Positions 17,974 to 26,261 of a stretch of DNA of 64,000 nucleotides are shown piece by piece. How positions within the stretch are numbered: position 1 is the first letter of the stretch; every line of letters begins with the position of its first letter. The notes beneath the pieces were generated by a model, which worked only from the letters and a program-made list of their open reading frames with translations, was not told the origin of the DNA and ran no database searches. Made by a program: the position numbers and the translations under genes. The DNA is from Marinomonas transparens. GTDB lineage: Bacteria; Pseudomonadota; Gammaproteobacteria; Pseudomonadales; Marinomonadaceae. The DNA is taken from contig NZ_JAEMNX010000023.1 of the NCBI RefSeq assembly GCF_016463975.1, positions 1-64,000 on the forward strand. Reading direction: 5' to 3'.

Positions 17974-18972
17974 ATGGCGGCTTTTGGTACTGAGTTTATG
18001 CCTAAAATGGCGTTGGCAAGATTCGAGAATAACAAATGGAGTGATGCAGAGTTGGTGTCATCTGACAGTATTTCAATGCATCCTGCGGCTCATGTATTGC
18101 ATTATTCCAGTACTTGTTTTGAAGGTTTGAAAGCGTTTCGTCATGAAGACGGTAGCGTACATGTATTTCGCATGGATCAGAATATTAAGCGCTTGGCACA
18201 GAGTAGCCGCTTTTTGTATTTGCCTGAAATCGATGAAGTTCAAGTGGCTAAGATGATTGTCGATTCGGTTGCACAGTTTGCAACAGAAGTACCAGTGCCA
18301 CCGGGTTCTATGTACCTTCGTCCGACGCATATTGGTACTGAGGCGGCTGTTGGCAAAGCCGCTGCACCATCAGACACTTCTATGTTGTTTGTCTTGTTGT
18401 CGCCTGTAGGTGATTACTTTACAGGTGGTGCAAAAGCATTACGCCTTCTGTTAGATGAAACGGGGATGCGTTGTGCGCCTCATATGGGGATGATCAAAAG
18501 TGGTGGCAACTATGCGAGTGCATTGGGGCCGATTACGAAAGCGAAAGCAGAGGTTCAAGCCGATCAAGTCTTGTTCTGTCCAAATGGTGACGTTCAAGAA
18601 ACAGGCGCGGCGAATTTTTTGTTGATTGATGGTAACGAGATTCTTACTAAAGGGTTGGATTCCAGTTTCTTGCACGGCGTTACTCGGTCTTCTATTTTGA
18701 CTCTAGCCGCTGATATGGGAATGACGGTCACGGAACGTGATTTAACCGTTGCTGAGTTGATCGAGCGTGCCGCTAAACCAGAAGTAGAAGCGGTATTGTC
18801 TGGTACGGCGGCGGTATTAACCTCGGTTGGTACCTTTATCCATAAGGACAAAGAGTACAAGGTTGGCACGGGTAAGCCGGGGCCAATCGCTGACAAGTTG
18901 CGCCAAGCATTGAATGATATTCAATGGGGTAAAGCGGAAGACAAGCATAATTGGTTAACAAAAATCGTTTAA
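17974..18972 (+). CDS. ilvE: Branched-chain amino acid aminotransferase
   Basis: A fold-type IV PLP enzyme of 332 residues that moves amino groups between glutamate and branched-chain keto acids, the last step of Leu, Ile and Val synthesis. The pyridoxal lysine is Lys175 in MIKSGGNYASAL. Family motifs include HYSSTCFEGLKAFR, YLRPTHIGTE and QETGAANFLLI. An AGGAAA site precedes the ATG. It stands alone, with a terminator behind. Length and motifs match the long BCAT type, not D-amino acid transaminases or 4-amino-4-deoxychorismate lyase. Confidence 0.92.
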   Translation: MAAFGTEFMPKMALARFENNKWSDAELVSSDSISMHPAAHVLHYSSTCFEGLKAFRHEDGSVHVFRMDQNIKRLAQSSRFLYLPEIDEVQVAKMIVDSVAQFATEVPVPPGSMYLRPTHIGTEAAVGKAAAPSDTSMLFVLLSPVGDYFTGGAKALRLLLDETGMRCAPHMGMIKSGGNYASALGPITKAKAEVQADQVLFCPNGDVQETGAANFLLIDGNEILTKGLDSSFLHGVTRSSILTLAADMGMTVTERDLTVAELIERAAKPEVEAVLSGTAAVLTSVGTFIHKDKEYKVGTGKPGPIADKLRQALNDIQWGKAEDKHNWLTKIV

Positions 18973-18998
18973 TGGATGCTTGGTTGAGTTAAATAAAG

Positions 18999-19033
18999 AT
19001 GGGCTGAAATTTTGCCGTTTCAGCCCATTTTTT
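18999..19033 (+). terminator. Rho-independent terminator of ilvE
   Basis: ATGGGCTGAAA pairs with TTTCAGCCCAT around an 8-nt loop, followed by six T residues. It may also serve the convergent gene at 19040. Confidence 0.85.
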
Positions 19034-19039
19034 ATGTTT

Positions 19040-19426
19040 TTATTTCAGGTCTTTCCATGGGGTAAGTTGCAGTTTTGCAGTGCGGATTTTATAGAAACAC
19101 GCCATGAAAATAGCGTAGACAAAGCCCCATAGTAGCGCTTTATCAAAAGACTCTTTGAATGTTGGCCCGTCTGCATTACCCGATGCGCTGAAGGTTAATA
19201 CTGCTAGCATGATAGGCATGAGGTAAGCGAAGGCGATGAGGGCATTAATGTGAAAGCCTACATAATGTGGAGGTGGCACTTTTATACCGAGTACCCTGAG
19301 TAGGCTGAACATGGGGGGATGGTAATTAGAGCGCCAGACCTTCTTTGCTTCAAGCTCAGCGTGTGCTGTTTCGAGTTTTTGTTTGAATGACAAGTGATTC
19401 ACCCTGTTTTGTTTGTGTTGCAGCAT
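19040..19426 (-). CDS. Small membrane protein, DUF6404-like
   Basis: The 128-residue protein has a soluble N-terminal part containing HPPMFSLLRVLGIKVPPPHYVGF, then two membrane segments (about 62-82 and 92-112). This layout fits the DUF6404 family of unknown function. A TTG about 12 codons into the frame (giving SFKQKLE) is an alternative start. It is convergent with ilvE. Nothing around it hints at a role. Confidence 0.7.
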   Translation of the reverse strand: MLQHKQNRVNHLSFKQKLETAHAELEAKKVWRSNYHPPMFSLLRVLGIKVPPPHYVGFHINALIAFAYLMPIMLAVLTFSASGNADGPTFKESFDKALLWGFVYAIFMACFYKIRTAKLQLTPWKDLK

Positions 19427-19463
19427 TGTATCGAACTTCGATATTAAACAGGAGCTTAATTAA

Positions 19464-19681
19464 GGAAGGTCTGAACAAGTCCTCTTGTCGCGGCAATTGC
19501 TCCTGCATTGCCCTAATTACCTACATCCGTGTAGGCATTCGGGTCTTTCAGAGCTTTTCATTGAGGGACAGGCCACACTGCGTTGCGACTCTTTGAAAGG
19601 TACCTACATTACATCAGAGTCGCGCCTTATTTGACGATTTCTCGGAAAGACTGAGTCTTAGTAGACTTATTCAGACCTTCC
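19464..19681. mobile_element. Complete IS5-type MITE with TTAA target duplication
   Basis: A 218-bp non-coding element begins GGAAGGTCTGAACAAGTC and ends with its inverted counterpart (GACTTATTCAGACCTTCC), close to the known IS5 end GGAAGGTGCGAA. TTAA flanks both sides (19460-19463 and 19682-19685), fitting the 4-bp YTAR duplications of IS5-group elements. It encodes no transposase, so it would need one supplied in trans. Inside are a small hairpin (CCTACATCCGTGTAGG) and 77 bp shared with the cytochrome b561 3' end. The rest of 19427-19779 has no gene. Confidence 0.8.
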
Positions 19682-19779
19682 TTAAAGAAGGCAAAGGAGC
19701 ATCGTTATGGGGAATCAATGATTCTCTCCTAGTCTTTCCTTTATAGAAAAGAGAAAATACCGTTTTTGAAAACGAAAGC

Positions 19780-20073
19780 ATGGTTATGTCTATTGATCAC
19801 CTTTTTTTACTCGTGGCTTATGGCTTGCTAAGTTTCATTACTTTCTGTGTTTATGGTATGGACAAGTGGGCTGCGAAACGACAGAAAAGTAGGGTGAGGG
19901 AGTCGAGGTTACATTTATTGTCTTTGGTTGGTGGCTGGCCCGGTGCACTTTTAGGGCAAAGGGTGTTTCGTCATAAAACCAAGAAGGTGCGATTCCGAGT
20001 GGTATTCTGGTTAACTTTGCTGGTGAATGTAACACTCGTATCGCTGATTTTTTTTCTCAATGGTTGGGGCTAA
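19780..20073 (+). CDS. DUF1294 family membrane protein
   Basis: A 97-residue protein with three hydrophobic stretches (about 8-25, 48-60, 75-93). It has the DUF1294 pattern: YGMDKWAAKRQK, then a basic stretch, LLSLVGGWPGALLGQRVFRHKTKK and a C-terminal helix. DUF1294 occurs alone or fused to cold-shock domains; its role is not established. An ATG two codons on is an equally possible start. Confidence 0.8.
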   Translation: MVMSIDHLFLLVAYGLLSFITFCVYGMDKWAAKRQKSRVRESRLHLLSLVGGWPGALLGQRVFRHKTKKVRFRVVFWLTLLVNVTLVSLIFFLNGWG

Positions 20074-20087
20074 TTGAAGAAAGGCCT

Positions 20088-20645
20088 CTAGAAGTTAAGA
20101 CGCAAAGATCCGTACAAGGTATTCATTTCTGAGCCATTAATATCCGCTGTTTCGTAACTTGCCCCAGCCGAGAAATCGGGTGTTAGGTAGTATCTCAATT
20201 CCGCAGCATAACTTTTGCTGGTGTCTCTATAGACATCTTCGTGTTTGATTTTAACCGCTAGTTCGATATTGCTTGATATGCTAGAACGTAGGCCAATGGT
20301 GATGCGAAAGCCTGTGTCTTCATGATTCCCTAAGTCTGTTTTGACGAGTTGTACTAGGCCGTATAGGTCTGTTCTGATGCCAGAGTCTACGTAAGCACCA
20401 ATGCCTAATGCAGTTATATCGATATCGTATCTTCTGTCGTCTTCGTAATTGTTAGATTGAAAGGCAATGAAGGCGCGGTTTTGCATCTCAAAGGAACCAG
20501 ATAGGGAAGAGTATTCACCGCTTGCTGATGTGGACTCTGGGTCTGTGGCGCCAAGGGCATAGTCAATATAGGTGTAATCAGAAGCATGGGTGCTTGTAGA
20601 GAGTGCCAATAATGTTGCGAATTTTACCGAGGTGAAGTACTTCAT
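20088..20645 (-). CDS. Outer-membrane beta-barrel protein (YfaZ-like)
   Basis: The 185-residue precursor has a signal peptide ending near THAS (about residue 22) and alternating amphipathic strands. It ends in LRLNF, with the terminal Phe that marks barrel proteins for the BAM machinery. Size and strand pattern suggest an eight-stranded barrel like YfaZ/OmpA-type small porins. It is convergent with the DUF1294 gene, with 14 bases between the two stops. Substrate or function unknown. Confidence 0.75.
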   Translation of the reverse strand: MKYFTSVKFATLLALSTSTHASDYTYIDYALGATDPESTSASGEYSSLSGSFEMQNRAFIAFQSNNYEDDRRYDIDITALGIGAYVDSGIRTDLYGLVQLVKTDLGNHEDTGFRITIGLRSSISSNIELAVKIKHEDVYRDTSKSYAAELRYYLTPDFSAGASYETADINGSEMNTLYGSLRLNF

Positions 20646-20790
20646 TCCATTCCCTATGTGTCGAGTTGCCTAAATGTTACTGCTTTCAGGGCTTTTGATC
20701 TATATTTGAATGCATTCATCTCATGTTCTATAAGCTTTTTGTTGCGGGATTATGGTAAGTATATGAGCAGTTATAAGAGTAGGACGAATT

Positions 20791-21330
20791 ATGTTAGATA
20801 AACAAAAAACAGGTTTAATTGTTATTGATATTCAAGGTCGATTGGCAGACATTGTTTATGAGAGTGAGCTGGTGATCGCGAATTCCGTCAAGTTAGTTAA
20901 CGGTGCGAAAGCGCTTAATTTACCCATTTTATGGCTGGAGCAGACTCCCGATAAAATAGGCAGCACAGTGTCGCAGTTAAAAGAGGTTCTAGACCAACAT
21001 CAACCCATAACGAAGCATACTTTTAGTGCTGGTGGCTCAGCGGAGTTTGTTCAGGCGGTAAAGGCTTCGTCTGTAGAGGCTTGGTTGCTTTGCGGTATTG
21101 AAACGCATATTTGTGTCTATCAAACGGCGTTAGATCTTCTAAGTTTGGGTTATCAGGTTGAATTGGTTGAGGATTGTGTTTCTTCTCGCACGCTTCTTAA
21201 TAAAGATTTGGCGATAACTAAGTTAGCTGGAAAAGGCGTTACAACGACCAGTTTAGAAATGTGCTTGTATGAATTACTTGGTGATAGTCAGGCAGCAGAA
21301 TTTAAGGAGATTCTCAAATTAACGAAATAG
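20791..21330 (+). CDS. Isochorismatase-superfamily cysteine hydrolase
   Basis: A 179-residue cytosolic hydrolase with the Asp-Lys-Cys triad visible: Asp13 (VIDIQGRL), Lys75 (ITKHTFSA) and Cys108 in CGIETHICVYQTALDLL. This active Cys separates it from the true siderophore isochorismatase (entB at 55474), where the motif is GVYAHIGC in a different setting. The short form resembles YcaC/nicotinamidase relatives, so the substrate could be an amide or carbamate. It is a single gene with its own terminator. Confidence 0.8.
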   Translation: MLDKQKTGLIVIDIQGRLADIVYESELVIANSVKLVNGAKALNLPILWLEQTPDKIGSTVSQLKEVLDQHQPITKHTFSAGGSAEFVQAVKASSVEAWLLCGIETHICVYQTALDLLSLGYQVELVEDCVSSRTLLNKDLAITKLAGKGVTTTSLEMCLYELLGDSQAAEFKEILKLTK

Positions 21331-21386
21331 TTTTCTCAGCTTTTTCAGGGAGAGACAGGTAGACTTTCTTTATTTTTATCACGAAT

Positions 21387-21420
21387 AAGGCGCTTTCTAT
21401 GATTAGAAAGCGCCTTTTTT
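21387..21420 (+). terminator. Strong rho-independent terminator
   Basis: A 13-bp perfect stem (AAGGCGCTTTCTA with TAGAAAGCGCCTT) and short loop run into T residues, between the hydrolase gene and the convergent Spy-like gene. Confidence 0.85.
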
Positions 21421-21454
21421 GTATTGATTCACAAGCGAACTTTGTCACTCGTTA

Positions 21455-21964
21455 TTAGTCGTTGTGCTTGTCCATACGACGCTGCATTTTTTCTGCCCAC
21501 TTGTCAGTACGTTCTTTTTGTAGCTCAGTAAATTTTACTTTTTGCTCGGGAGTTAAAATGCTAAGCATTTCATGTTGTTTTTCTAACATGGCCACTTGTC
21601 GCGTCATTTTTATTTCTGTCATTTCTTTTGTCAGTTCCGTCGCTTTTGCCGAGTCAAAGTCATCAGCAAGTAATAGTTCGTTCATTTTTTGGCGAAGAGA
21701 TTGACGCTTAGCTTGGTTTGCTTGAAAGTTACCTTTGAAGCTGGTTTTCCTGTCGCTTTTGCTTGCTTTACGAAGCGATTTAAGTTGATCTTTTTGCTCA
21801 CGGGTTAGATCAAGGTCGTGCATGATACTGCGGTCAAAGCCCATTCTGAATTCATCTTGTGGGCCTTTATGATGACCGTTTCCTCCAAAAGCAAAGGCAC
21901 TGGCTGTACCAATGGCGATAGGTAATACAACAACAGCTAAAACAACTTTTTTGATCATTTTCAT
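21455..21964 (-). CDS. Periplasmic chaperone of the Spy/CpxP family
   Basis: The 169-residue precursor has a signal peptide (about 1-25) and a helical, charged mature part. It carries two LTxEQ motifs, LTREQKDQLK and LTPEQKVKFT, the signature of the Spy/CpxP fold. These proteins bind unfolded periplasmic proteins; CpxP also dampens CpxA. The gene is divergent from cpxRA and shares its control region, which contains a perfect CpxR box, so it is a likely CpxP analogue. Which of the two names fits cannot be settled from sequence. Confidence 0.85.
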   Translation of the reverse strand: MKMIKKVVLAVVVLPIAIGTASAFAFGGNGHHKGPQDEFRMGFDRSIMHDLDLTREQKDQLKSLRKASKSDRKTSFKGNFQANQAKRQSLRQKMNELLLADDFDSAKATELTKEMTEIKMTRQVAMLEKQHEMLSILTPEQKVKFTELQKERTDKWAEKMQRRMDKHND

Positions 21965-22085
21965 GGGTTATTCCTTATTCGTGTTTAATTATTGGGCGCT
22001 CATATTTCTTTTTAATGAAACGCTCTGCTCTCACAGGGCATGGATGTAGAATATAGGTTGATGAGTAAATTGGCGTATGCTCAAA

Positions 22086-22100
22086 GTAAAGTAAGGTAAA
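22086..22100. promoter_or_regulatory. CpxR box between spy/cpxP-like gene and cpxR
   Basis: GTAAAGTAAGGTAAA is an exact GTAAA-N5-GTAAA match to the CpxR consensus, and the spacer GTAAG is itself one base from a half-site. It lies 122 bp before the spy-like start and 78 bp before cpxR, so it could control both. Confidence 0.7.
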
Positions 22101-22177
22101 GGCCTCACCGCTTTGTCAATTCCACAGTAAAATGCTTTTAATGAGCCATAACGAACAACTTGTATTAGGAATGACAG

Positions 22178-22885
22178 ATGCCACATATATTGATTATTGA
22201 CGACGATATGGAATTGACCGATTTACTCAAAGAGGTGCTCGCCTTTGAGAATTTCACTGTGTCTGTTGCTCATGATGGTGAGGCTGGTTTGACCGTAGTC
22301 GATGATGGTGTGGATTTGATTTTACTTGATGTCATGATGCCAAAGTTAAATGGCTTTGAGACCTTAAAGCAGTTACGTGAGCAGTGGGCCATTCCGGTAC
22401 TCATGTTGACAGCAAAAGGTGAAGAAATAGACAGGGTGGTTGGGTTGGAATTAGGGGCGGATGATTATTTGCCCAAACCCTTTAGTGAGCGTGAACTATT
22501 AGCGAGAATTCGGGCCATTCTACGACGCTCGCAAACCTCGGCGCAAAACAATAAAGAGAGCCAGGAACCAGTGAGTAATAATGGCATTGAATACCTCGAT
22601 ATCCAACTTTATCCCGGTAAGTTAGAAGCCTATTGTGGTGGACAAATACTGGATTTGACCAGTACCGAGTTTGCTCTGTTACAGCATTTTGTTGTGCATC
22701 CAGGTCAGGTGCTGACGAAGGAAGTATTGAGTCTTGATGTATTAGGTAAACGTCTTGCTGCTTTTGATCGGGCGGTTGATATGCATGTGTCGAATCTGCG
22801 CAAGAAGTTACCAGATTGGCCGAATGGTAAAGCGCGCATTAAAACCTTACGGGGTCGTGGTTATATGTTGGTGGTCGGGGAATGA
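22178..22885 (+). CDS. cpxR: Response regulator CpxR
   Basis: A 235-residue OmpR-family regulator. The receiver domain has the acidic pair (IIDDDME) near residues 7-9, phosphoacceptor Asp in LILLDVMMPK near 52 and Lys in YLPKPFSERE near 102. The C-terminal winged helix contains LTSTEFALLQHFV and RAVDMHVSNLRKKLPD...KTLRGRGYM. It overlaps the kinase gene by four bases. With its own box upstream it is probably autoregulated, and it would answer envelope stress. Confidence 0.88.
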   Translation: MPHILIIDDDMELTDLLKEVLAFENFTVSVAHDGEAGLTVVDDGVDLILLDVMMPKLNGFETLKQLREQWAIPVLMLTAKGEEIDRVVGLELGADDYLPKPFSERELLARIRAILRRSQTSAQNNKESQEPVSNNGIEYLDIQLYPGKLEAYCGGQILDLTSTEFALLQHFVVHPGQVLTKEVLSLDVLGKRLAAFDRAVDMHVSNLRKKLPDWPNGKARIKTLRGRGYMLVVGE

Positions 22886-24294
22886 TAAAATTACCTAAAA
22901 TTACTAACTTATATGGTCGGATTTTTGCGGTTTTCTGGTTGACCATGCTTTTAGTGCTATTAGCTGTTATGGCCTTACCGCATTTAGATCCGCGAAATAC
23001 TCGAGAGGTTTCAACGGAACATTACCAGAAAATCATGGTAATGAAGCAGCAGATTGAACGTCGTTTTGCCACGCAAAAGGATTTAGATAAAATTCTAAAG
23101 CGACTTGTACGTCCCTCCAGAGCCATGCCACATGGTGATAGACTCAGTGAGCCAAGTAGCAATAAACCGCGCTTTTTCATTACCGATCTTGATGGCAATA
23201 TTCTTACCCCTTCTACCGGTAGAGATTATGCCCACAAAGCCGTGCGTAATTTTGTTAGCAACGTAGAAGACCCACATCAGCCTTTACAGAGATTATATGG
23301 TCGTTTTATTCTCGCAGGGCCATTTCCCATTCACTTAGCAAACGCGGATTATTTACTCTATGTTGGTATGAAATCGAATGAATTACCGCCTTTTTTCTTG
23401 CAATTACTTGATCATCCTATTCAGCTTTTATTGCTAGTTATGTTGGTGAGTACACCGTTATTACTACGACTTTCTTGGGTATTGAGCCAACCGGCTCGCC
23501 TTTTAGAAAAAGCCGCTCAGCGTGTTGCAAGAGGGGAGTTTGAAATTGACCCTATGCTTGAAAGAGGCACGTCTGAGTTTCGCCAAGCAGGGGCGAGCTT
23601 TAATCAGATGGTTGAGGCAGTGAATCAAATGATGTCTAGGCAACAACGTTTACTATCGGATATTTCTCATGAATTACGTTCTCCACTTACTCGACTGAGA
23701 ATGGCGCAGGCATTAGCGACTCGAAAACAAGGAGAAAGTCAGGAATTAGCCCGTATTGATACGGAAGCCCAACGCTTGGAGCTGATGATTGCGCATTTAT
23801 TAGAACTCTCTCGTATGCAGGTGGACAGTCATCAGAAGAGAGAGATTCAATCTTTAACGAGTTTATGGGAGACCTTATTAGAAGATACTCAATTTGAAGC
23901 AGAGCAAATGGGGAAATCTTTGGTTTTCACCTCGATTCCAGAACGGCATATCGCTTGTCATCCTCAGCTGCTAATCAGTGCGCTAGAAAATATTATTCGC
24001 AATGCCATTTATTATGGTAAAGATAAGGCTTGTGTCACTATGACAGCAGAAGCGGATCAGCTGCATATTCAAGTTGAGGATAACGGTGAAGGGGTTGCGG
24101 AAGAAGAATTGACGTCTATATTCCGGCCCTTCTATCGGGTCTCTACTGCACGGGATAGAAACAGCGGAGGTACCGGACTTGGGCTAGCGATTACGGAAAA
24201 CGCCATTCGTCAACATAATGGTCGTATCCATGCTGTTCGCAGCCCGTTAGGCGGTTTGTTGGTGGAAATCCATTTGCCCCTTGTTGCTTTATAG
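22882..24294 (+). CDS. cpxA: Sensor histidine kinase CpxA
   Basis: A 470-residue membrane kinase with TM1 about 12-32, a periplasmic sensor of about 140 residues, TM2 about 178-197, HAMP, and a HisKA domain with phosphoacceptor His in SDISHELRSPLTRL. The ATPase domain has an N box (ALENIIRNAIYYG), G1 (VEDNGEGV) and G2 (GGTGLGLAI). Size, order and the divergent Spy/CpxP gene support CpxA over other EnvZ-like kinases. Start and cpxR stop overlap (ATGA), implying coupled translation. Confidence 0.88.
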   Translation: MIKLPKITNLYGRIFAVFWLTMLLVLLAVMALPHLDPRNTREVSTEHYQKIMVMKQQIERRFATQKDLDKILKRLVRPSRAMPHGDRLSEPSSNKPRFFITDLDGNILTPSTGRDYAHKAVRNFVSNVEDPHQPLQRLYGRFILAGPFPIHLANADYLLYVGMKSNELPPFFLQLLDHPIQLLLLVMLVSTPLLLRLSWVLSQPARLLEKAAQRVARGEFEIDPMLERGTSEFRQAGASFNQMVEAVNQMMSRQQRLLSDISHELRSPLTRLRMAQALATRKQGESQELARIDTEAQRLELMIAHLLELSRMQVDSHQKREIQSLTSLWETLLEDTQFEAEQMGKSLVFTSIPERHIACHPQLLISALENIIRNAIYYGKDKACVTMTAEADQLHIQVEDNGEGVAEEELTSIFRPFYRVSTARDRNSGGTGLGLAITENAIRQHNGRIHAVRSPLGGLLVEIHLPLVAL

Positions 24295-24362
24295 GGTTCA
24301 ATTAATACTTATCTATTTTTATAGATACTATTTATATATTGTTTAATAACAACAAGGTTTTT

Positions 24363-24641
24363 ATGAAAGCGTTTTTAAGAAAGCTCTGTTCCCCTGTGCT
24401 CAATGTGTTCGAATCGGATGAAGACGAATATGCTTATAGACCCTCCCACCGTAAGATTCTGATTGTGCTCGGTGTTTTGTGTTTGGTCGTGGCTTCAGTA
24501 TCGTTATTTTCAGCCATTAAAATGGCTGAACCCGCAGGTATTATCCCTATTCTGGTATTTTTTTTAACGGGTCTGGTTTGTGAAATTGTCGGCTTATTGG
24601 GGTCGGATAGAGCGGTTGCAAGGATCTGGAAGCGTAAGTGA
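24363..24641 (+). CDS. Hypothetical protein with two membrane segments
   Basis: The ATG at 24363 has AAGG eight bases upstream and gives 92 residues; a TTG at 24339 is a weaker, longer start. After a charged N-terminal stretch (FESDEDEYAYRPSHRK) come two hydrophobic helices (about 33-52 and 60-80) and a basic tail. It follows cpxA by about 70 bases and may be read through from it. I do not recognise the family. Confidence 0.6.
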   Translation: MKAFLRKLCSPVLNVFESDEDEYAYRPSHRKILIVLGVLCLVVASVSLFSAIKMAEPAGIIPILVFFLTGLVCEIVGLLGSDRAVARIWKRK

Positions 24642-24682
24642 TTTATATTACTGAGCCGTTATTAGCATTAGGGAAATGAATA

Positions 24683-25657
24683 ATGAAAGTCGCCATATTA
24701 GATGATTATCAAGATGTTGTGAAAAGCTTGGCAAGTTTTTCTATTTTGCATGGTCATGATGTCCATATTTTTAATGAAACCTATAATAATGTTGATGAGT
24801 TGGCCGCTCACTTGGTTGACTTTGATGTCTTGGTATTGATCCGCGAACGTACCCAAATAACCGAACCGCTGTTGGCTAAACTTCCGAATCTAAAGTTGAT
24901 TAGCCAAACGGGCAAAGTGAGTAATCATCTTGATCCTGCTTTATGTCATCGATATGGGGTAGCCGTGGCCGAAGGTATTGGTTCACCTATAGCACCGTCC
25001 GAGCTTTGCTGGGGGCTTATTATGGCGGCTTCGCGACACATTCCAGAGTATGTTTCTCACCTCGGCCAAGGCCAATGGCAACAATCTGGTGAATTAGGAT
25101 TAGGGCGTGTATTGAATGGTTTGACGTTAGGTATTTGGGGGTATGGCAAAATTGGCCAGCGGATCGCTCAATACGCTAAGGTATTTGATATGAAGGTGGT
25201 TGTTTGGGGGAGTGAGTCATCAAGGTTAAAAGCTCAGCAAGATGGCTTTGACGCGGCTCCATCTAAGGCGGCTTTCTTTCGTGATGCTGATATTATCTCT
25301 CTTCATTTACGCTTGAACGAGGCGACAAAGGGCTGTGTCACTAAAGCGGATTTATCGCTAATGAAAGCCGATTCCTTGTTGGTGAATACCAGCCGTGCAG
25401 AACTGATAGAGACGGGGGCTTTGGCACTTGAAATGGCAGAAAACCCAAGCAAACGGGCCGCGATAGATGTATTTGCGTTTGAGCCCATAACTGAGGAGAA
25501 TGAAGCATTACTCTCTTTGGCCAATGTACTCTGTACTCCCCATCTTGGCTACGTCGAAAAAGACAGCTATGAGCTGTATTTCAAAATCGCTTTTGAGAAT
25601 GTGGTGACCTTTGCCAAAGGTAATCCGCAACATCGGGTGATTGAATCATTTTCTTAG
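24683..25657 (+). CDS. D-2-hydroxyacid dehydrogenase family protein
   Basis: A 324-residue NAD(P)-dependent enzyme of the D-isomer 2-hydroxyacid dehydrogenase family. The Rossmann motif GIWGYGKIGQRIA lies near 150, the catalytic Arg in NTSRAEL, Glu in FAFEPI and His in CTPHLGY. It resembles the SerA-like subgroup without regulatory domains. Substrate could be 2-keto acids such as hydroxypyruvate or 2-ketoglutarate; the sequence does not decide. The 73-residue gene downstream begins 26 bases after its stop. Confidence 0.83.
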   Translation: MKVAILDDYQDVVKSLASFSILHGHDVHIFNETYNNVDELAAHLVDFDVLVLIRERTQITEPLLAKLPNLKLISQTGKVSNHLDPALCHRYGVAVAEGIGSPIAPSELCWGLIMAASRHIPEYVSHLGQGQWQQSGELGLGRVLNGLTLGIWGYGKIGQRIAQYAKVFDMKVVVWGSESSRLKAQQDGFDAAPSKAAFFRDADIISLHLRLNEATKGCVTKADLSLMKADSLLVNTSRAELIETGALALEMAENPSKRAAIDVFAFEPITEENEALLSLANVLCTPHLGYVEKDSYELYFKIAFENVVTFAKGNPQHRVIESFS

Positions 25658-25683
25658 ATAAAGCAAAACAAGATAGGAAGTAC

Positions 25684-25905
25684 ATGATAAGCAATAGTAA
25701 AAAGGAGTTTATCCTTAATAGAATATGCATTTTCGTAGGTCAAGATCTTGATCCTAATTCAGACTCAGAAGTGGCCAGTGTATTGCAACGTCGATTCGAC
25801 ATACGTTTGCCGCAAAGACGTTCAATGGATGAGTCCCTTGCCTCTACTACCAGTGATCACGAGATTATCAGTCTCATATTGCAGTATCGTGCTTTAGATA
25901 AATAA
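25684..25905 (+). CDS. Small hypothetical protein
   Basis: 73 residues with an ATG preceded by AGGAAG. It has no membrane segment or signal peptide. The sequence is polar with a central FDIRLPQRRSMDESLAS segment, and is probably a small helical cytosolic protein. It follows the dehydrogenase closely on the same strand. No family recognised. Confidence 0.55.
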   Translation: MISNSKKEFILNRICIFVGQDLDPNSDSEVASVLQRRFDIRLPQRRSMDESLASTTSDHEIISLILQYRALDK

Positions 25906-26048
25906 TACATAAACCATTTTCTCTTTACTGCTTTATATAAATTAATGCAGCTTAGCCAAATACCTTTTTTAGGTGCTTATTAAGATCTCAGTGAATGTTT
26001 TAACAGCCATATTGCAAACATGGATGGGTATAAAGGGAGTGGAAAGCC

Positions 26049-26246
26049 ATGGATAATTTAATCGAAGCTGATATTGATTGCCCTTACTGTGGTGAATCTA
26101 TTAAGGTGATGGTTGAGGTGTTGGAAGAAAGCCAAGAGTACATTGAAGACTGTCAGGTTTGTTGTCGACCTATTGTTTTCAGCATTTCTGTTGGCTTTGA
26201 TGGCGCACCTGTTGTTAATGTCCGTTCTGAAAATGAGACTTTTTAA
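26049..26246 (+). CDS. CPXCG-motif cysteine-rich protein
   Basis: A 65-residue protein with CPYCG near residues 11-15 and a second pair, CQVCC, near 36-40: a zinc-ribbon arrangement seen in the Cys_rich_CPXG family. Its function is not established. Spacing to the previous gene is about 140 bases, so it may have its own promoter. It converges with the GGDEF-EAL gene, leaving 15 bases between stops. Confidence 0.8.
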   Translation: MDNLIEADIDCPYCGESIKVMVEVLEESQEYIEDCQVCCRPIVFSISVGFDGAPVVNVRSENETF

Positions 26247-26261
26247 GTTATTTATAGGCCT

